55,643 bases of DNA from Virgibacillus senegalensis (GCF_000821245.2 NZ_LN611423.1:1-55643); one strand, 5' to 3'; positions 25,738 through 34,711 are shown, counted from the stretch's first letter. Program-made: numbers and translations. Notes: generated by a model from the sequence alone, not told the origin.

Positions 25738-25786
25738 GAAAAGCGGTCCGTGCGGAAATTGATTTCCGCACGGACCGCTTTTTTAA
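25738..25786. terminator. Strong bidirectional terminator
   Basis: AAAAGCGGTCCGTGCGGAAA / TTTCCGCACGGACCGCTTTT, a long perfect stem with a four-base loop and T runs on both strands. It ends the minus-strand gene at 25827 and anything coming from the left. Confidence 0.95.
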
Positions 25787-25826
25787 AATTCTACCTCTCA
25801 TAAAACTTCAGTTTTTCAGTGGCCTC

Positions 25827-26051
25827 CTATTTGGAGGCTTCTTCTACTAGCTGCTGAAAATAGTCTTTTAAATATGCTTTCAAATCTGTATCCTCTAAAT
25901 CAGCCATTTCGGAAACGGAAAAAGAGATAGTTTTCTCTCCTTTTTTATCATAGACATAAAAGGTCGGATCTATATTTTGGATACTCTTTGTTTCCATACT
26001 GTTCATCTTGACCATCATATATCTGCTCTCAGATGTCGTTTGATCTTCCAT
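25827..26051 (-). CDS. 74-residue hypothetical protein
   Basis: The ATG at 26051 follows AAAGGGGG at about eight bases; an in-frame upstream extension is unlikely because it lacks a site. The product is acidic, with a beta-rich first half (FYVYDKKGEKTISFSVSEM) and a C-terminal helix (LKAYLKDYFQQLVEEASK). No family recognised. It stands alone, with a strong terminator. Confidence 0.7.
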   Translation of the reverse strand: MEDQTTSESRYMMVKMNSMETKSIQNIDPTFYVYDKKGEKTISFSVSEMADLEDTDLKAYLKDYFQQLVEEASK

Positions 26052-26304
26052 AACCTCAGCCCCCTTTTGCCTCATTATAATATAGTATAACATTTACTGG
26101 TATCCTTTTTATTTTCCGTTTCGATTAGAATTAATCTTCTAGCTTGGAAGTGAGTCCTCCTACTTCGGAATTCTTGTTCACAGAGCTGCTCTTGTTTGGA
26201 TCCCCTCTCCTCCTTATCCTCTCAGAAAGCAGGATCACCACTTTTCAACCGCTTTCATGATAGAATGATAGAAATAGAACTATCCCAAACAATGAGGTGA
26301 CAGA

Positions 26305-27267
26305 ATGAGCAAACGCAAGCTGATTATCGCACAAAATATCGAAAAACATTTGCAAGAACAAGTAGAAAGCATTGTACCTGATTGGGAAGTGATTGTCGGC
26401 AAGGATAAACAAACTTGGCAGGAGCACGTCCAGACAGCGGAAATTATTGCTGGCTGGAAAAAAGACATGACAGATACCGTCCTGGGAGCGGAATCCAATC
26501 TCCGTTGGGTGCAAAGCTGGAGTGCAGGCGTGGACAGCCATCCACTTGATCAGTTTGCCGAGCGTAACATTGCTTTGACGAGCGCCAACGGCGTTCATGC
26601 TTATCCAATTTCCGAGACGATTTTCGCGTTGATGCTCGGACTGACGCGTAAGCTTCACGTATATGTACGAAATCAGGGAACGAAAAAATGGGCACACGAA
26701 CAGTTAAAATTGGAAATACACGAAAAGACAGTCGGAATCATTGGAATGGGAGCAATAGGCAAAGAAACAGCGAAGATTGCCAAAGCCTTCAGCATGAAGG
26801 TAATCGGGGTGAGACATTCTCAAAAACAGGAACCGTTTGTTGATGAAATGGTGACAACCGATCGGCTAAACGAAATATTGCCGATATGTGATTATCTGAT
26901 TGTGACTGTGCCACTTACTAGTGAAACACGCCATTTATTCGGAAAAGAACAATTCCAACAGATGAAGCCATCCAGCTTCTTCGTCAATATCGGACGAGGA
27001 GAAGTAATCGACGAGCAAGCGTTGGTCGAAGCGCTGCAATCCGGGCAAATTGCCGGAGCAGGACTGGATGTGTTTGAAACAGAACCACTGCCGGAAAACA
27101 GTCCGCTTTGGGAGTTGGATAATGTAATTCTGACGCCGCATTCTGCCGGTTCCACCGAGTACTATGACAAACGGGTGATGGAAGACATTTTCATTCCTAA
27201 TTTGAAAGCCTATACCAGAGGAGAAACCCCTCCGGTCAACCTGGTCGATTACGAAAAAGGATACTGA
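26305..27267 (+). CDS. D-2-hydroxyacid dehydrogenase (second copy)
   Basis: A 320-residue NAD-dependent D-2-hydroxyacid dehydrogenase. NAD motif VGIIGMGAIGKETAKIA, catalytic Arg in NIGRGE, Glu in DVFETEPLP, and His in LTPHSAGST. Similar overall to the copy at 3135-4091, so the two are paralogues; both belong to the subgroup ending in NxxxYxxGxxxxNxV. Substrate unknown. ATG follows ATGAGGTGA. Monocistronic with a terminator. Confidence 0.92.
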   Translation: MSKRKLIIAQNIEKHLQEQVESIVPDWEVIVGKDKQTWQEHVQTAEIIAGWKKDMTDTVLGAESNLRWVQSWSAGVDSHPLDQFAERNIALTSANGVHAYPISETIFALMLGLTRKLHVYVRNQGTKKWAHEQLKLEIHEKTVGIIGMGAIGKETAKIAKAFSMKVIGVRHSQKQEPFVDEMVTTDRLNEILPICDYLIVTVPLTSETRHLFGKEQFQQMKPSSFFVNIGRGEVIDEQALVEALQSGQIAGAGLDVFETEPLPENSPLWELDNVILTPHSAGSTEYYDKRVMEDIFIPNLKAYTRGETPPVNLVDYEKGY

Positions 27268-27304
27268 TTACCGCTTTTTTTGTTGCAGAGACAACCGAAA
27301 AATC

Positions 27305-27350
27305 CGATAAAAAAGGCGCGCCCACCATTGAGGTTTGCGCGCCTTTTCAT
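27305..27350. terminator. Bidirectional terminator after the dehydrogenase
   Basis: AAAAGGCGCGC / GCGCGCCTTTT stem; serves the plus-strand dehydrogenase and the minus-strand 53-residue gene. Confidence 0.9.
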
Positions 27351-27512
27351 TTAGCCAGCTTTACCTTTTTTACGGAACGCCCTTCTTTCCGCATATGGTA
27401 CGCATTTATAACAAACAAGTACCTTTTCGCCTCTATCATCTATATATTCAGTCGGCCTTACCGTTTTCTGACCGCAAATTGCGCACTTTTTCTTTTTAAA
27501 AAGACGGAACAT
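27351..27512 (-). CDS. 53-residue CxxC zinc-ribbon-like protein
   Basis: ATG at 27512 follows GAGAGGA at eight bases. The product has two CxxC knuckles (C10AIC13 and C34YKC37) and a basic tail (ERRAFRKKGKAG). This is the pattern of a small zinc-binding, possibly nucleic-acid-binding protein. No family recognised with certainty. It stands alone with a terminator. Confidence 0.8.
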   Translation of the reverse strand: MFRLFKKKKCAICGQKTVRPTEYIDDRGEKVLVCYKCVPYAERRAFRKKGKAG

Positions 27513-27576
27513 AAAAACATTCCTCTCTTTCGTTTTTATATTCCTATTTTACTAGCGAAAGCCGAAACAGTTCAAG

Positions 27577-27960
27577 TCAACGGCCCGGAAGTTCTCCAGA
27601 AATACGCTGGATCAGCCATTCCTGGAGTACAACAGCATGGTTGTTGACGGTATCCTTCGCTCCGTAGACGAGGGTGATACGCTCTTTTTCTTCGAGCAAC
27701 GATTCCAGCAGCCTGATTTGCTCCTTCTTAGTGTCATCCTGCTCCAGTTCTTCGAGATATTTTTGTTTAAAAATCGGAAATTTTTTCGGATCATGCTGAA
27801 ACCATTTGCGCAGCTCGGTAGATGGAGCAGGATCTTTCAGCCAGTAATCCACCGCTGCTTTTTGTTTGGAAAGGCCACGCGGCCATATTCTGTCGACCAA
27901 CACGCGGACCCCGTCATCCAATTCCGGGCGTTCGTACACTCTTTTTATGTACACCTTCAT
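27577..27960 (-). CDS. DUF488 family protein (YeaO-like)
   Basis: A 127-residue DUF488 protein. The hallmark VLVDRIWPRGLSKQKAAVDYW, LRKWFQHDP and the TLVYGAKDTVNNHAVVLQEWL C-terminal segment are all present. Function unknown. The ATG at 27960 follows GAGGTG at eight bases. It ends 27 bases after... and lies directly downstream of the TDT-family transporter gene (27-base gap), so the two may be cotranscribed. Confidence 0.9.
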   Translation of the reverse strand: MKVYIKRVYERPELDDGVRVLVDRIWPRGLSKQKAAVDYWLKDPAPSTELRKWFQHDPKKFPIFKQKYLEELEQDDTKKEQIRLLESLLEEKERITLVYGAKDTVNNHAVVLQEWLIQRISGELPGR

Positions 27961-27987
27961 TTCTAACACACCTCTGCTGAAACGTTT

Positions 27988-29049
27988 TTAATGCAGCTTC
28001 TGTTTTCCTTCTTCCCTGTATGTCCGGTACTTTTTGAATACATGATAGAGCAATCCACCTGATACAGCCAGCCAAGCAGTCATGGCGACAAAAACCGTAT
28101 ATCTTGGAATGGCCAATAAAAAATCGATATCCAAAGCCATAGCTAAATAAAACGTACTAATCGTGTACATCGCTAGCGGAAACACCATCCCCCACTGCTG
28201 CGGTTCATAGGTTAATGGATAACGGTGGTACACATGCCGCCATACAAACAAAATCACCAGTAGCGGAATCCACCAGGTACCAAACACCCAAAAGAATAAC
28301 GTGAAACCTGTAAGGAACGGTCTTATCGTTTCGATTAACTGCCAGCTGCCGCCATGCAGCAGCAGGGTACAACCAGCCATCGTACTGATTGCCACCGCTC
28401 CCATGTTAATCCAATAAGGCGGAGTCAGTTCTCCATGCTCCAGCCGCAGGAAAACGAACCGGTAAAAGATCAGGGTAATCAGGATAATGTACAGCATACA
28501 TCCGAGCAAGTACATGCTTAAAGTGAAAAATAACAACGGCTGTTTTCCCGTTATCAGGGTTTCCGACAACAACGTGCCCAATATCGATAGCGACTGGGTT
28601 GCCACCACCGCCAACAGCCAGGAGCCGTTTATCCCAAAAGCGAGCGTAGGTGTTGCTTGTCGAACCGTTACAATCGTAAAAAAGCTATACATGATGACCA
28701 GCCACAAAACAATCCCGACAGCCCATAGCCAGATGGCCAAATAAGGTTTTTCCGTTAGGATGATCCATTGACCGCCAAGCATACATGTGCCGGCTACCAA
28801 CGTAAAAAAGCCCGGTCCCTTTTTGTGATTGCCGAAATCATCTAGTAATAATCGCCGATAGCCGGTCAGCCGAATAATCGTCAACAGCCAAAGTAACAAA
28901 TAAGCGAATAGGTTGATCGTTAATAAACCTTTCGCCATCCATTCCATGTTGAGTACTTCCGCAGCAATGGACAGTGCTCCTGTCGCCATTACCATGGCAA
29001 AATAACCGGGAAATAATCCAGCAGCGTTCCGTTTGATAAATTCCTTCAT
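27988..29049 (-). CDS. TDT/SLAC1-family transporter (TehA-like)
   Basis: A 353-residue protein with about ten transmembrane helices, of the tellurite-resistance/dicarboxylate transporter (TDT) family. The N-terminal LFPGYFAMVMATGALSIA segment is typical. Relatives transport anions (malate, sulfite, chloride), so the substrate cannot be named. The ATG at 29049 follows AGGTG at six bases; a GTG three codons upstream is an alternative. The DUF488 gene follows. Confidence 0.85.
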   Translation of the reverse strand: MKEFIKRNAAGLFPGYFAMVMATGALSIAAEVLNMEWMAKGLLTINLFAYLLLWLLTIIRLTGYRRLLLDDFGNHKKGPGFFTLVAGTCMLGGQWIILTEKPYLAIWLWAVGIVLWLVIMYSFFTIVTVRQATPTLAFGINGSWLLAVVATQSLSILGTLLSETLITGKQPLLFFTLSMYLLGCMLYIILITLIFYRFVFLRLEHGELTPPYWINMGAVAISTMAGCTLLLHGGSWQLIETIRPFLTGFTLFFWVFGTWWIPLLVILFVWRHVYHRYPLTYEPQQWGMVFPLAMYTISTFYLAMALDIDFLLAIPRYTVFVAMTAWLAVSGGLLYHVFKKYRTYREEGKQKLH

Positions 29050-29238
29050 CCTGTTCACCTACTATATTGTCTCTGCTGTCTTGCCGTTCACAAAACAAGC
29101 ACTCCTCTTATTGTAAATCGTTCCACTTGTCTCCGCAAAGTCGGAAAACCGGGCAAGCGAGTTCTTTGCTTTGGTTTACAGCCAACGCTCCCGGGGAATC
29201 CGATAAAATAAAAACCGCATGGAGATGGAGGAAACCAA

Positions 29239-29961
29239 GTGTCAGCAGGCAGTATCATAATCGGGATTGTCTACTTGATAGTCCAGTTGTTTTCTAATAA
29301 AATCATCGCCTCTTCCCGTCTCGGACCCGAAAGATGGCTTTCTTTTTCTGGGGGGATTGCTGTTTCCTATGTATTTGTCTATGTGCTCCCCTCTCTGCAT
29401 AAACAACAGGAGGATTATGGCGACAAGGCTGGCGGATTGACGATGGAGACGGAGCTCTACTTTATCGGCCTGATCGGTGTCATTGTCTTTTTTGCCATCC
29501 ATAAGGCGGCCGGTAAAGCGGAAAGAGAACATCCCAACGGCGAAGGCAGCTTCTTTTGGATTCAAATCGCTTTTTTCAGCGTCTATAACATGTTGATTGC
29601 TTTTATCGTGTTTGGAACAGATATAGAAGGTGTGGAGGCGGCATTTTACGGGGTAGCGGTAGGATTTCATTACATGGCCGTGTCTCACGATTTGTGGCGC
29701 GAAGACTCCTACCAGTATGAAAAATTCGGACGCTATATATTGGCGGTCGGTATTTTCATTGGCTGGATCGGTGGAATAGTGATTCCATTTTCGCCGTTCG
29801 TGCTTGCACTTGTCTACGCATTCATTTCCGGTGCAATGATTTTAAATGTCCTCAAAAAAGAACTTCCTTCCGAGGAAAACGCTCATTTGCCCGCGTTTTT
29901 GATTGGAGCACTGAGCCATACGGCCATCACTTTAACATTGAAATACATCTTTGAATGGTAA
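29239..29961 (+). CDS. Polytopic membrane protein, ZIP-like in appearance
   Basis: A 240-residue protein with about eight hydrophobic segments. A SGGIAVSYVFVYVLPSLHK stretch near the start and KKELPSEENAHLPAFLIGAL near the end recall ZIP-family metal transporters, but I do not see paired metal-binding HNxPEG motifs, so the assignment is tentative. GTG start with GGAGG at seven bases. Divergent from the TDT gene. Confidence 0.7.
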   Translation: MSAGSIIIGIVYLIVQLFSNKIIASSRLGPERWLSFSGGIAVSYVFVYVLPSLHKQQEDYGDKAGGLTMETELYFIGLIGVIVFFAIHKAAGKAEREHPNGEGSFFWIQIAFFSVYNMLIAFIVFGTDIEGVEAAFYGVAVGFHYMAVSHDLWREDSYQYEKFGRYILAVGIFIGWIGGIVIPFSPFVLALVYAFISGAMILNVLKKELPSEENAHLPAFLIGALSHTAITLTLKYIFEW

Positions 29962-30144
29962 TAAATCCTGGCGTTCACCAAAAAAAACCTTAGTATCAAT
30001 TTCTTAAACCCTAAAGATTCGGGAGTGTCATAAGAAGAAAGAGCCTCATCGGAGGAAAATTGACCTCCCCGCTTTTAATGGAATTATGCTAAGCTTTCAT
30101 TATCAATAAGGTTGTAGAAGTTGTTTTCCAGAAAGGGTGATAAG

Positions 30145-30348
30145 GTGAGAGAAAATCTACGATTTGCCTGGATTGCTTCCTGGTTTGCGCTTGTCGGCCA
30201 GCTCGTGTTTTTCATCGTTATAGCTTACTTCACCGGGGAATGGCGATATGTAATATGGAGTTTTATGGTGAGTATGTTAGCCGGCGTTCCCAGTATGATC
30301 ACGACCTGGCAGGCGCAGAAAAAACGGAACACTCCCAGAAGTCAATGA
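30145..30348 (+). CDS. 67-residue two-helix membrane protein
   Basis: GTG at 30145 follows AAAGGG at eight bases. Two hydrophobic helices (about 8-30 and 36-55) and a basic tail (QAQKKRNTPRSQ). No family recognised. A terminator hairpin follows. Confidence 0.7.
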   Translation: MRENLRFAWIASWFALVGQLVFFIVIAYFTGEWRYVIWSFMVSMLAGVPSMITTWQAQKKRNTPRSQ

Positions 30349-30354
30349 AAAGGA

Positions 30355-30392
30355 GATGGGGACTTTTTACACAAAAGTCCCTCTTCTTCACT
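30355..30392 (+). terminator. Terminator of the 67-residue gene
   Basis: GGGACTTTT / AAAAGTCCC stem with loop TACAC-like, followed by TCTTCTTC. The T tract is interrupted, so efficiency may be modest. Confidence 0.65.
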
Positions 30393-30498
30393 ACAGAACC
30401 GGCTCACCTTTTTGCTCAAATGCGCCCGGCAAACTAGTCTCCTATCCTGCATGTTCTAAAGGCACTTGTTGCATTGCCATGAAAGCACCTGTGAGAAG

Positions 30499-31395
30499 TT
30501 ACCTCCCATTCAATATAAAATCACCTGAATCCGTCCTGACCTTCAGTATGTGGACAGGATTCTCCCCGATGAAACCGCGGATACGATGCTCGGATTTCTC
30601 CTCAAACAGCATGTCTTCGGCATGGACTGCTGCGTCGCCCGAGCTGCTTTGGAAGTCTGCTTCGAACTGCTCCAACGGCATCTCATATTCAGTGGAAACA
30701 TCACCGCTTGTAGTCTGGATATTCACTTCTTCTACTTCATCGGAATGGGAAAGTACAACATCACCAGAGGTTGCTTCGTACTCGAACCGCGATCCTTCAG
30801 CCTGCTGATTAGTGATGGTACCACTGGTTGTTTTGATGGAAGCGGAATCGATGGTATTTTTCTCTGCTTGTATATCTCCGCTTGTCGCCTCTATCATCAG
30901 GCTGTCTGTTATCTTGTTGCCGGTCAAATCTACATCACCTGAAGTAGATGCGATTTGCACGCTGACCGTTTCTACATGATCTAGGACAATATCGCCTGAA
31001 GTTGTTTCAATCGAAACTTTGTCATACGATTTTTCCGGAACGCTTACCGTTACCTGCAAATTTTTTACCGTGTCCCATGGTAAAAAACCTAAGGTTTTCT
31101 CTTTTTGGGTGATCAGGATCATGTCATCTGTTTTCTCTATTTGAAAAAGTTGCTCATCCTGGTCTTTTTCCAAGACGTCACCTTTCACCGTTGCCTCTAT
31201 TTGATCGGATGACTGGCTCTTCACCGTCACATTCATCGAAGTTGCCGCAACTTGAATACGCGTTATTTCACCTGCCTGAAAGCTCTCCTCCGCTATGACA
31301 GATGCACGGGAAATACCCGTTGTAAGGTAAATAGTTATTATCCCTGCCATTCCGACAATCAGTATAGTCAACAAGGTCACGATCCATTTTTTCAC
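30499..31395 (-). CDS. DUF4097 beta-strand repeat protein (LiaG/YvlB-like)
   Basis: A 298-residue membrane-anchored protein. One N-terminal helix (residues about 3-25) is followed by a right-handed beta-solenoid-like region with at least six repeats of TTSGDI/ATSGDV type, the hallmark of DUF4097. GTG start overlaps the stop of the DUF1700 gene (GTGA) with GAAGG upstream. Such proteins accompany PadR regulators and envelope-stress systems; exact function is unknown. The active region is expected outside the membrane. Confidence 0.88.
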   Translation of the reverse strand: MKKWIVTLLTILIVGMAGIITIYLTTGISRASVIAEESFQAGEITRIQVAATSMNVTVKSQSSDQIEATVKGDVLEKDQDEQLFQIEKTDDMILITQKEKTLGFLPWDTVKNLQVTVSVPEKSYDKVSIETTSGDIVLDHVETVSVQIASTSGDVDLTGNKITDSLMIEATSGDIQAEKNTIDSASIKTTSGTITNQQAEGSRFEYEATSGDVVLSHSDEVEEVNIQTTSGDVSTEYEMPLEQFEADFQSSSGDAAVHAEDMLFEEKSEHRIRGFIGENPVHILKVRTDSGDFILNGR

Positions 31396-31949
31396 TTGGA
31401 ACCTTCTCCCTTCATTAATAAAAAGTTGAACCTCATACACCGGATCAGCAAACGATACAGCCATTTTCCTGCTTGCCACAAACCGATACTACAAAGCACT
31501 CCGAAACTACCCAACGTAATCGATACAAAAAAGTCAAATAACAGATTGGAGGAGTGCAGGAATACAACCTTGAAGAGAAAAATCAATGGAGAAAGCGACA
31601 AAGCTGCAGCAGCCCCATACAAACCGAAATACAAGGCTAAAAGACCAAGGACAGGGCCAAGCACGATGAGGAGATTGATCAAGCTTACACCGAGGATGGA
31701 CATGACAGCCCTTCCAATATTCGGGATGGAACGTTCCTGTTCTGCTATCTTCAGACTCGCTTCTGCAGTTAACTCTCTTGCAATTGCGGCCGGGTTTCCC
31801 AGTCCTTCCACGATTTCCCGTTCATCTCTTCCTTCCAATAATGCAGCATCTATGTGCTCTTCGAAATCGAACAATATCTCTTCTTTTTCCTTATTGGAGA
31901 GACCTTTAAGCCGTTTGTCGATTTCTTTCAAAAACATGTCTTTTGTCAC
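31392..31949 (-). CDS. DUF1700 family membrane protein
   Basis: A 185-residue protein. The N-terminus (TKDMFLKEIDKRLKGLSNKE, then ILFDFEEHIDAALLEG and VEGLGNPAAIARELTAE) is the DUF1700 soluble segment. Three or four transmembrane helices follow (about 85-175). GTG start overlaps the padR stop by four bases (GTGA) and follows AGGAGGGGAG. It is translationally coupled on both sides, so PadR, DUF1700 and DUF4097 form one unit. Confidence 0.9.
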   Translation of the reverse strand: MTKDMFLKEIDKRLKGLSNKEKEEILFDFEEHIDAALLEGRDEREIVEGLGNPAAIARELTAEASLKIAEQERSIPNIGRAVMSILGVSLINLLIVLGPVLGLLALYFGLYGAAAALSLSPLIFLFKVVFLHSSNLLFDFFVSITLGSFGVLCSIGLWQAGKWLYRLLIRCMRFNFLLMKGEGSK

Positions 31950-32272
31950 GCTTCTCCCCTCCTGATATCCTGAACCAATCCATTGACAGAAACCGTAAAT
32001 TGATTCCATTCTTCTATGAGTGTTTCCATCCTTTCTTCTCCCTTCTCGGAAAGTTTATAGTACTTTCTGGCCGGACCCTCCCTTGAAGGCGACATATAGG
32101 TTTCCAAATATTGTTCCTTCGTCAGCCTTCTCAATAATGGATAAAGGGTCCCTTGAGCAATGGAAATGTACTTTGCTACATTTTGTGCCAGTTCATAACC
32201 ATACTGATCTTTTTTGCAGATTAAAACGAGAACGCATAGTTCCAATGCTCCTTTTTTGAACTGAACATTCAC
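31946..32272 (-). CDS. PadR-family transcriptional regulator
   Basis: A 108-residue winged-helix regulator: KGALELCVLVLICKKDQYGYEL, SIAQGTLYPLLRRLTKEQYL and the beta-wing REGPARKYYKLSEKG are typical of short PadR proteins. ATG at 32272 follows AGGAGGAG. First gene of a three-gene coupled operon, which it probably autoregulates. A CACTA-N15-TAGTG inverted repeat at 32327-32351 is a candidate operator. Confidence 0.93.
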   Translation of the reverse strand: MNVQFKKGALELCVLVLICKKDQYGYELAQNVAKYISIAQGTLYPLLRRLTKEQYLETYMSPSREGPARKYYKLSEKGEERMETLIEEWNQFTVSVNGLVQDIRRGEA

Positions 32273-32326
32273 TGGGCTCTCCTCCTGTGCTTGGTGTCTT
32301 TATTCTTGGTTAGTCATCTATGATCC

Positions 32327-32351
32327 ACTATAGAATATCATTCAGTAGTGA
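32327..32351. promoter_or_regulatory. Candidate PadR operator
   Basis: CACTA and TAGTG are inverted around 15 bases, 55-80 bases upstream of the padR start and overlapping an AT-rich promoter-like stretch. It is not the ATGT-N8-ACAT form of some PadR sites, so the assignment is tentative. Confidence 0.4.
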
Positions 32352-32519
32352 ACATTGCAAGGTAGTAAAATGAAAATGAAAATGTTCACGTACTTACTAA
32401 AATCCGGATTCTTTCTTAAAATGTTACCTTTATGACCTTTCCATTACTTTTATTATCTATCCATACAGCAGGCATTTACATAAAATAGAGGTAAGAACGA
32501 GTCTCTGGGAGGAATGATG

Positions 32520-32687
32520 ATGGCAAGTCTTAAAGAAAAGCCATACATAGATGCAGAATGGTTGGAACTCTTTCAGGAAGCACGGGAACTAGGTATGACG
32601 TCACAAGAAATCCGCGATTTTCTGCAGCAATTTGTGAATGAATGTTCAGCAAAGAGTTCCACGTTCGAAGATATCGGGAAAAGATAA
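32520..32687 (+). CDS. SinI-like anti-repressor peptide
   Basis: ATG at 32520 is the third of three consecutive ATGs and has GGAGG at seven bases. The 55-residue product contains DAEWLELFQEARELGMTSQE followed by IRDFLQQ, which aligns with the SinI/SinR oligomerisation domain (LDQEWVELMVEAKEANISPE-EIRKYLL in B. subtilis SinI). Such peptides bind SinR-type repressors and release biofilm and matrix genes. No sinR is adjacent; it is convergent with the response regulator gene, four bases apart. Confidence 0.8.
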   Translation: MASLKEKPYIDAEWLELFQEARELGMTSQEIRDFLQQFVNECSAKSSTFEDIGKR

Positions 32688-32691
32688 TGAT

Positions 32692-33342
32692 TTACCGGTT
32701 TTTTAGCATGGCCAAGGCTTCTCTGCGGCTACGGACGTTCAGTTTTTTATACAACTGGCTAAGGTAATTCTTGACCGTTCCCACAGATAAATAGAGTTCC
32801 TTTGCTATTTCTTTGTTCTTTTTTCCATCAAGCAGCAAATGCAACATTTCTTCCTCTGTCCTTGTCAGTGCATTCCTCACGGCGTCCGGCAAGGGTGACT
32901 GTGGAACGCTTTCATGGGATGTTCCCAGATGATCTGCCAGCATTGTATGAAACGAAGCAGGCAAAAGCAACTGGCCAGCATAACAATCCCGTATGCCACG
33001 GATAATCTGGTCTGCATCTGCATCCTTCAACAAGTATCCGGAAGCCCCGATTTTCATGGATTCTGCAATATATTCGTCATCGGAAAAAGTGGTCAACATC
33101 AGAATTTTCATCACCGGAAACTTCCCTTTGATCATTCTTGTCGCTGAAAGTCCGCCCACTCCAGGCATGCGAAGATCCATGAGGACGATATCGGGCCGGT
33201 GCTTTTCGGCAAACTCGATTGCTTCCGAGCCGTTTGCCGCACAAGCAACCACTTTGATATCCTGCTCAAGGTCCAACAACGCAGCCAGTCCCTCGCAAAA
33301 AATCGTCTGGTCGTCAGCGATCAATACGTTTATTGGATTCAT
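32692..33342 (-). CDS. NarL/LuxR-family response regulator
   Basis: A 216-residue two-component regulator: receiver domain with acidic pocket D10-D11, phospho-acceptor D56 (VLMDLRMPG) and a switch Lys in GYLLKDADAD, then a LuxR-type helix-turn-helix (LTRTEEEMLHLL...IAKELYLSVGTVKNYLSQLYKKL). Its ATG shares one base with the stop of the kinase gene (TGATG), so the pair is coupled. Targets are not apparent. Confidence 0.95.
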   Translation of the reverse strand: MNPINVLIADDQTIFCEGLAALLDLEQDIKVVACAANGSEAIEFAEKHRPDIVLMDLRMPGVGGLSATRMIKGKFPVMKILMLTTFSDDEYIAESMKIGASGYLLKDADADQIIRGIRDCYAGQLLLPASFHTMLADHLGTSHESVPQSPLPDAVRNALTRTEEEMLHLLLDGKKNKEIAKELYLSVGTVKNYLSQLYKKLNVRSRREALAMLKNR

Positions 33343-34514
33343 CAGCCTGCACCTGCCTTGATTCTTTCTTTTCCCTCTGTCAGAGGAAAGGAAAAAGTGA
33401 TAGTAGCCCCATCCCCTGGTGCCGAATCGATTTGAAACGCACCATTCAGCTGACGGACACGCGCTTCCATACCCATCAGTCCAAATCCCGGAGCGGTCCG
33501 GTCCACTGTAAACCCTCTCCCATTGTCGACAAGATGAAAGAAGACGCTGTCGGCGTGCTGCTCCAGGGTGAATTGGAACTGCGTACTATTTCCATGACGC
33601 AATCCATTGGCAAGTCCTTCCTGCAAGGCACGGACCACCGTTATTGCCTGATCACCGTTGAGCTTGTCATCCAGGTTATCTATCTCATATGCAATCCCCA
33701 CTCCTGTCCGGTCAATTGTATCTTCCATCAAATCGGCGAGATGCTTCGTGAAATCGGCCGGCGCATACGGTTCGCTCAGTGTCCGTACTGATTTCCGTAC
33801 CTCGTTCAGCCCTATTTGCAATTGCTGTTTTATATCGACAAGCATTTTTTCCGCTTTCTTTTCGTCTTGTTTCAACAGGCGTTTGCCCGCCTCTATGCCC
33901 ATGATTGCGGTGGTAAGCGAATGACCGATTGTATCGTGGATTTCCCTGGAAATCCTTGTCCGCTCTTTCAGCATGGTAGTTTCCTCCAGTTGAATGGAAG
34001 CTTGCTTCATCCGCTCGTGCGCATTGGAAAGCTGTTGTTTTTGAGCAGCTATGTACTTGGCCAAGTAACTGATAGCGAAAAAACAAATAAATTCCAAGCT
34101 TTTCGGAATAACGATTTCCCATATTTGTTCAGCAGGAAAATCAAAAACAGCAAACCTACCGACAACAAAAGACAGGTAGGCTGCTACCGTATAAACACAG
34201 CTGTGAAGCATAGTGCGATGGAAAGCCGCTTCCCCAATGAGAAACAGTAAAAAAATTTGCGAAATAAAAGACTGGTCAACCAATGTCATAACGGCAGCAA
34301 GCGAAAGTTGTCCCCATAACACCAAACTTCCTACCCTCGTACGTAAGTCTATATAAACGACGAAATTCCGTAGGATGAAAGAAAAGATTAGCAGGGCGGC
34401 AAGTGAATACAGTGTAACAGGATGTTCCTGCGGATCCATGGCAAACAGCGGGGTAATGAGACAAAGCATAACTACTACACCAATATCGATCTTCCGTTCC
34501 AGCTTTCGGCCCAT
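33342..34514 (-). CDS. HisKA_3-type sensor histidine kinase
   Basis: A 390-residue kinase with about five to six transmembrane helices (residues about 10-155), a short coiled coil and a DesK/NarX-type dimerisation domain with phospho-acceptor H193 (SREIHDTIGHSL). The C-terminal HATPase has N-box DNGRGF and GLMGMEARV. It has no large extracellular domain, so it may sense membrane state. ATG follows GGGAGG. Confidence 0.94.
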   Translation of the reverse strand: MGRKLERKIDIGVVVMLCLITPLFAMDPQEHPVTLYSLAALLIFSFILRNFVVYIDLRTRVGSLVLWGQLSLAAVMTLVDQSFISQIFLLFLIGEAAFHRTMLHSCVYTVAAYLSFVVGRFAVFDFPAEQIWEIVIPKSLEFICFFAISYLAKYIAAQKQQLSNAHERMKQASIQLEETTMLKERTRISREIHDTIGHSLTTAIMGIEAGKRLLKQDEKKAEKMLVDIKQQLQIGLNEVRKSVRTLSEPYAPADFTKHLADLMEDTIDRTGVGIAYEIDNLDDKLNGDQAITVVRALQEGLANGLRHGNSTQFQFTLEQHADSVFFHLVDNGRGFTVDRTAPGFGLMGMEARVRQLNGAFQIDSAPGDGATITFSFPLTEGKERIKAGAG

Positions 34515-34711
34515 CTTCTTCCTCCCTAACTAGTTATATATCCCTATTCATTTTAACAAAAAATTCCGTCAAATGGTCAGGTACCTCGTTGAATTTTACT
34601 TGGAATCATCCTAATCAGAACCGTCCTATTTTTCAAAACGAGATGGCCTCTATGCTGAAAGAGAAACAATACAGTTTACGATTCAATGTTATTCAGGGAA
34701 ACTTTATAATG

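Noticed and set aside
30356-30942. Two plus-strand reading frames opposite the DUF4097 gene
   Set aside because: They are antisense shadows of a strongly repetitive gene and lack ribosome sites.
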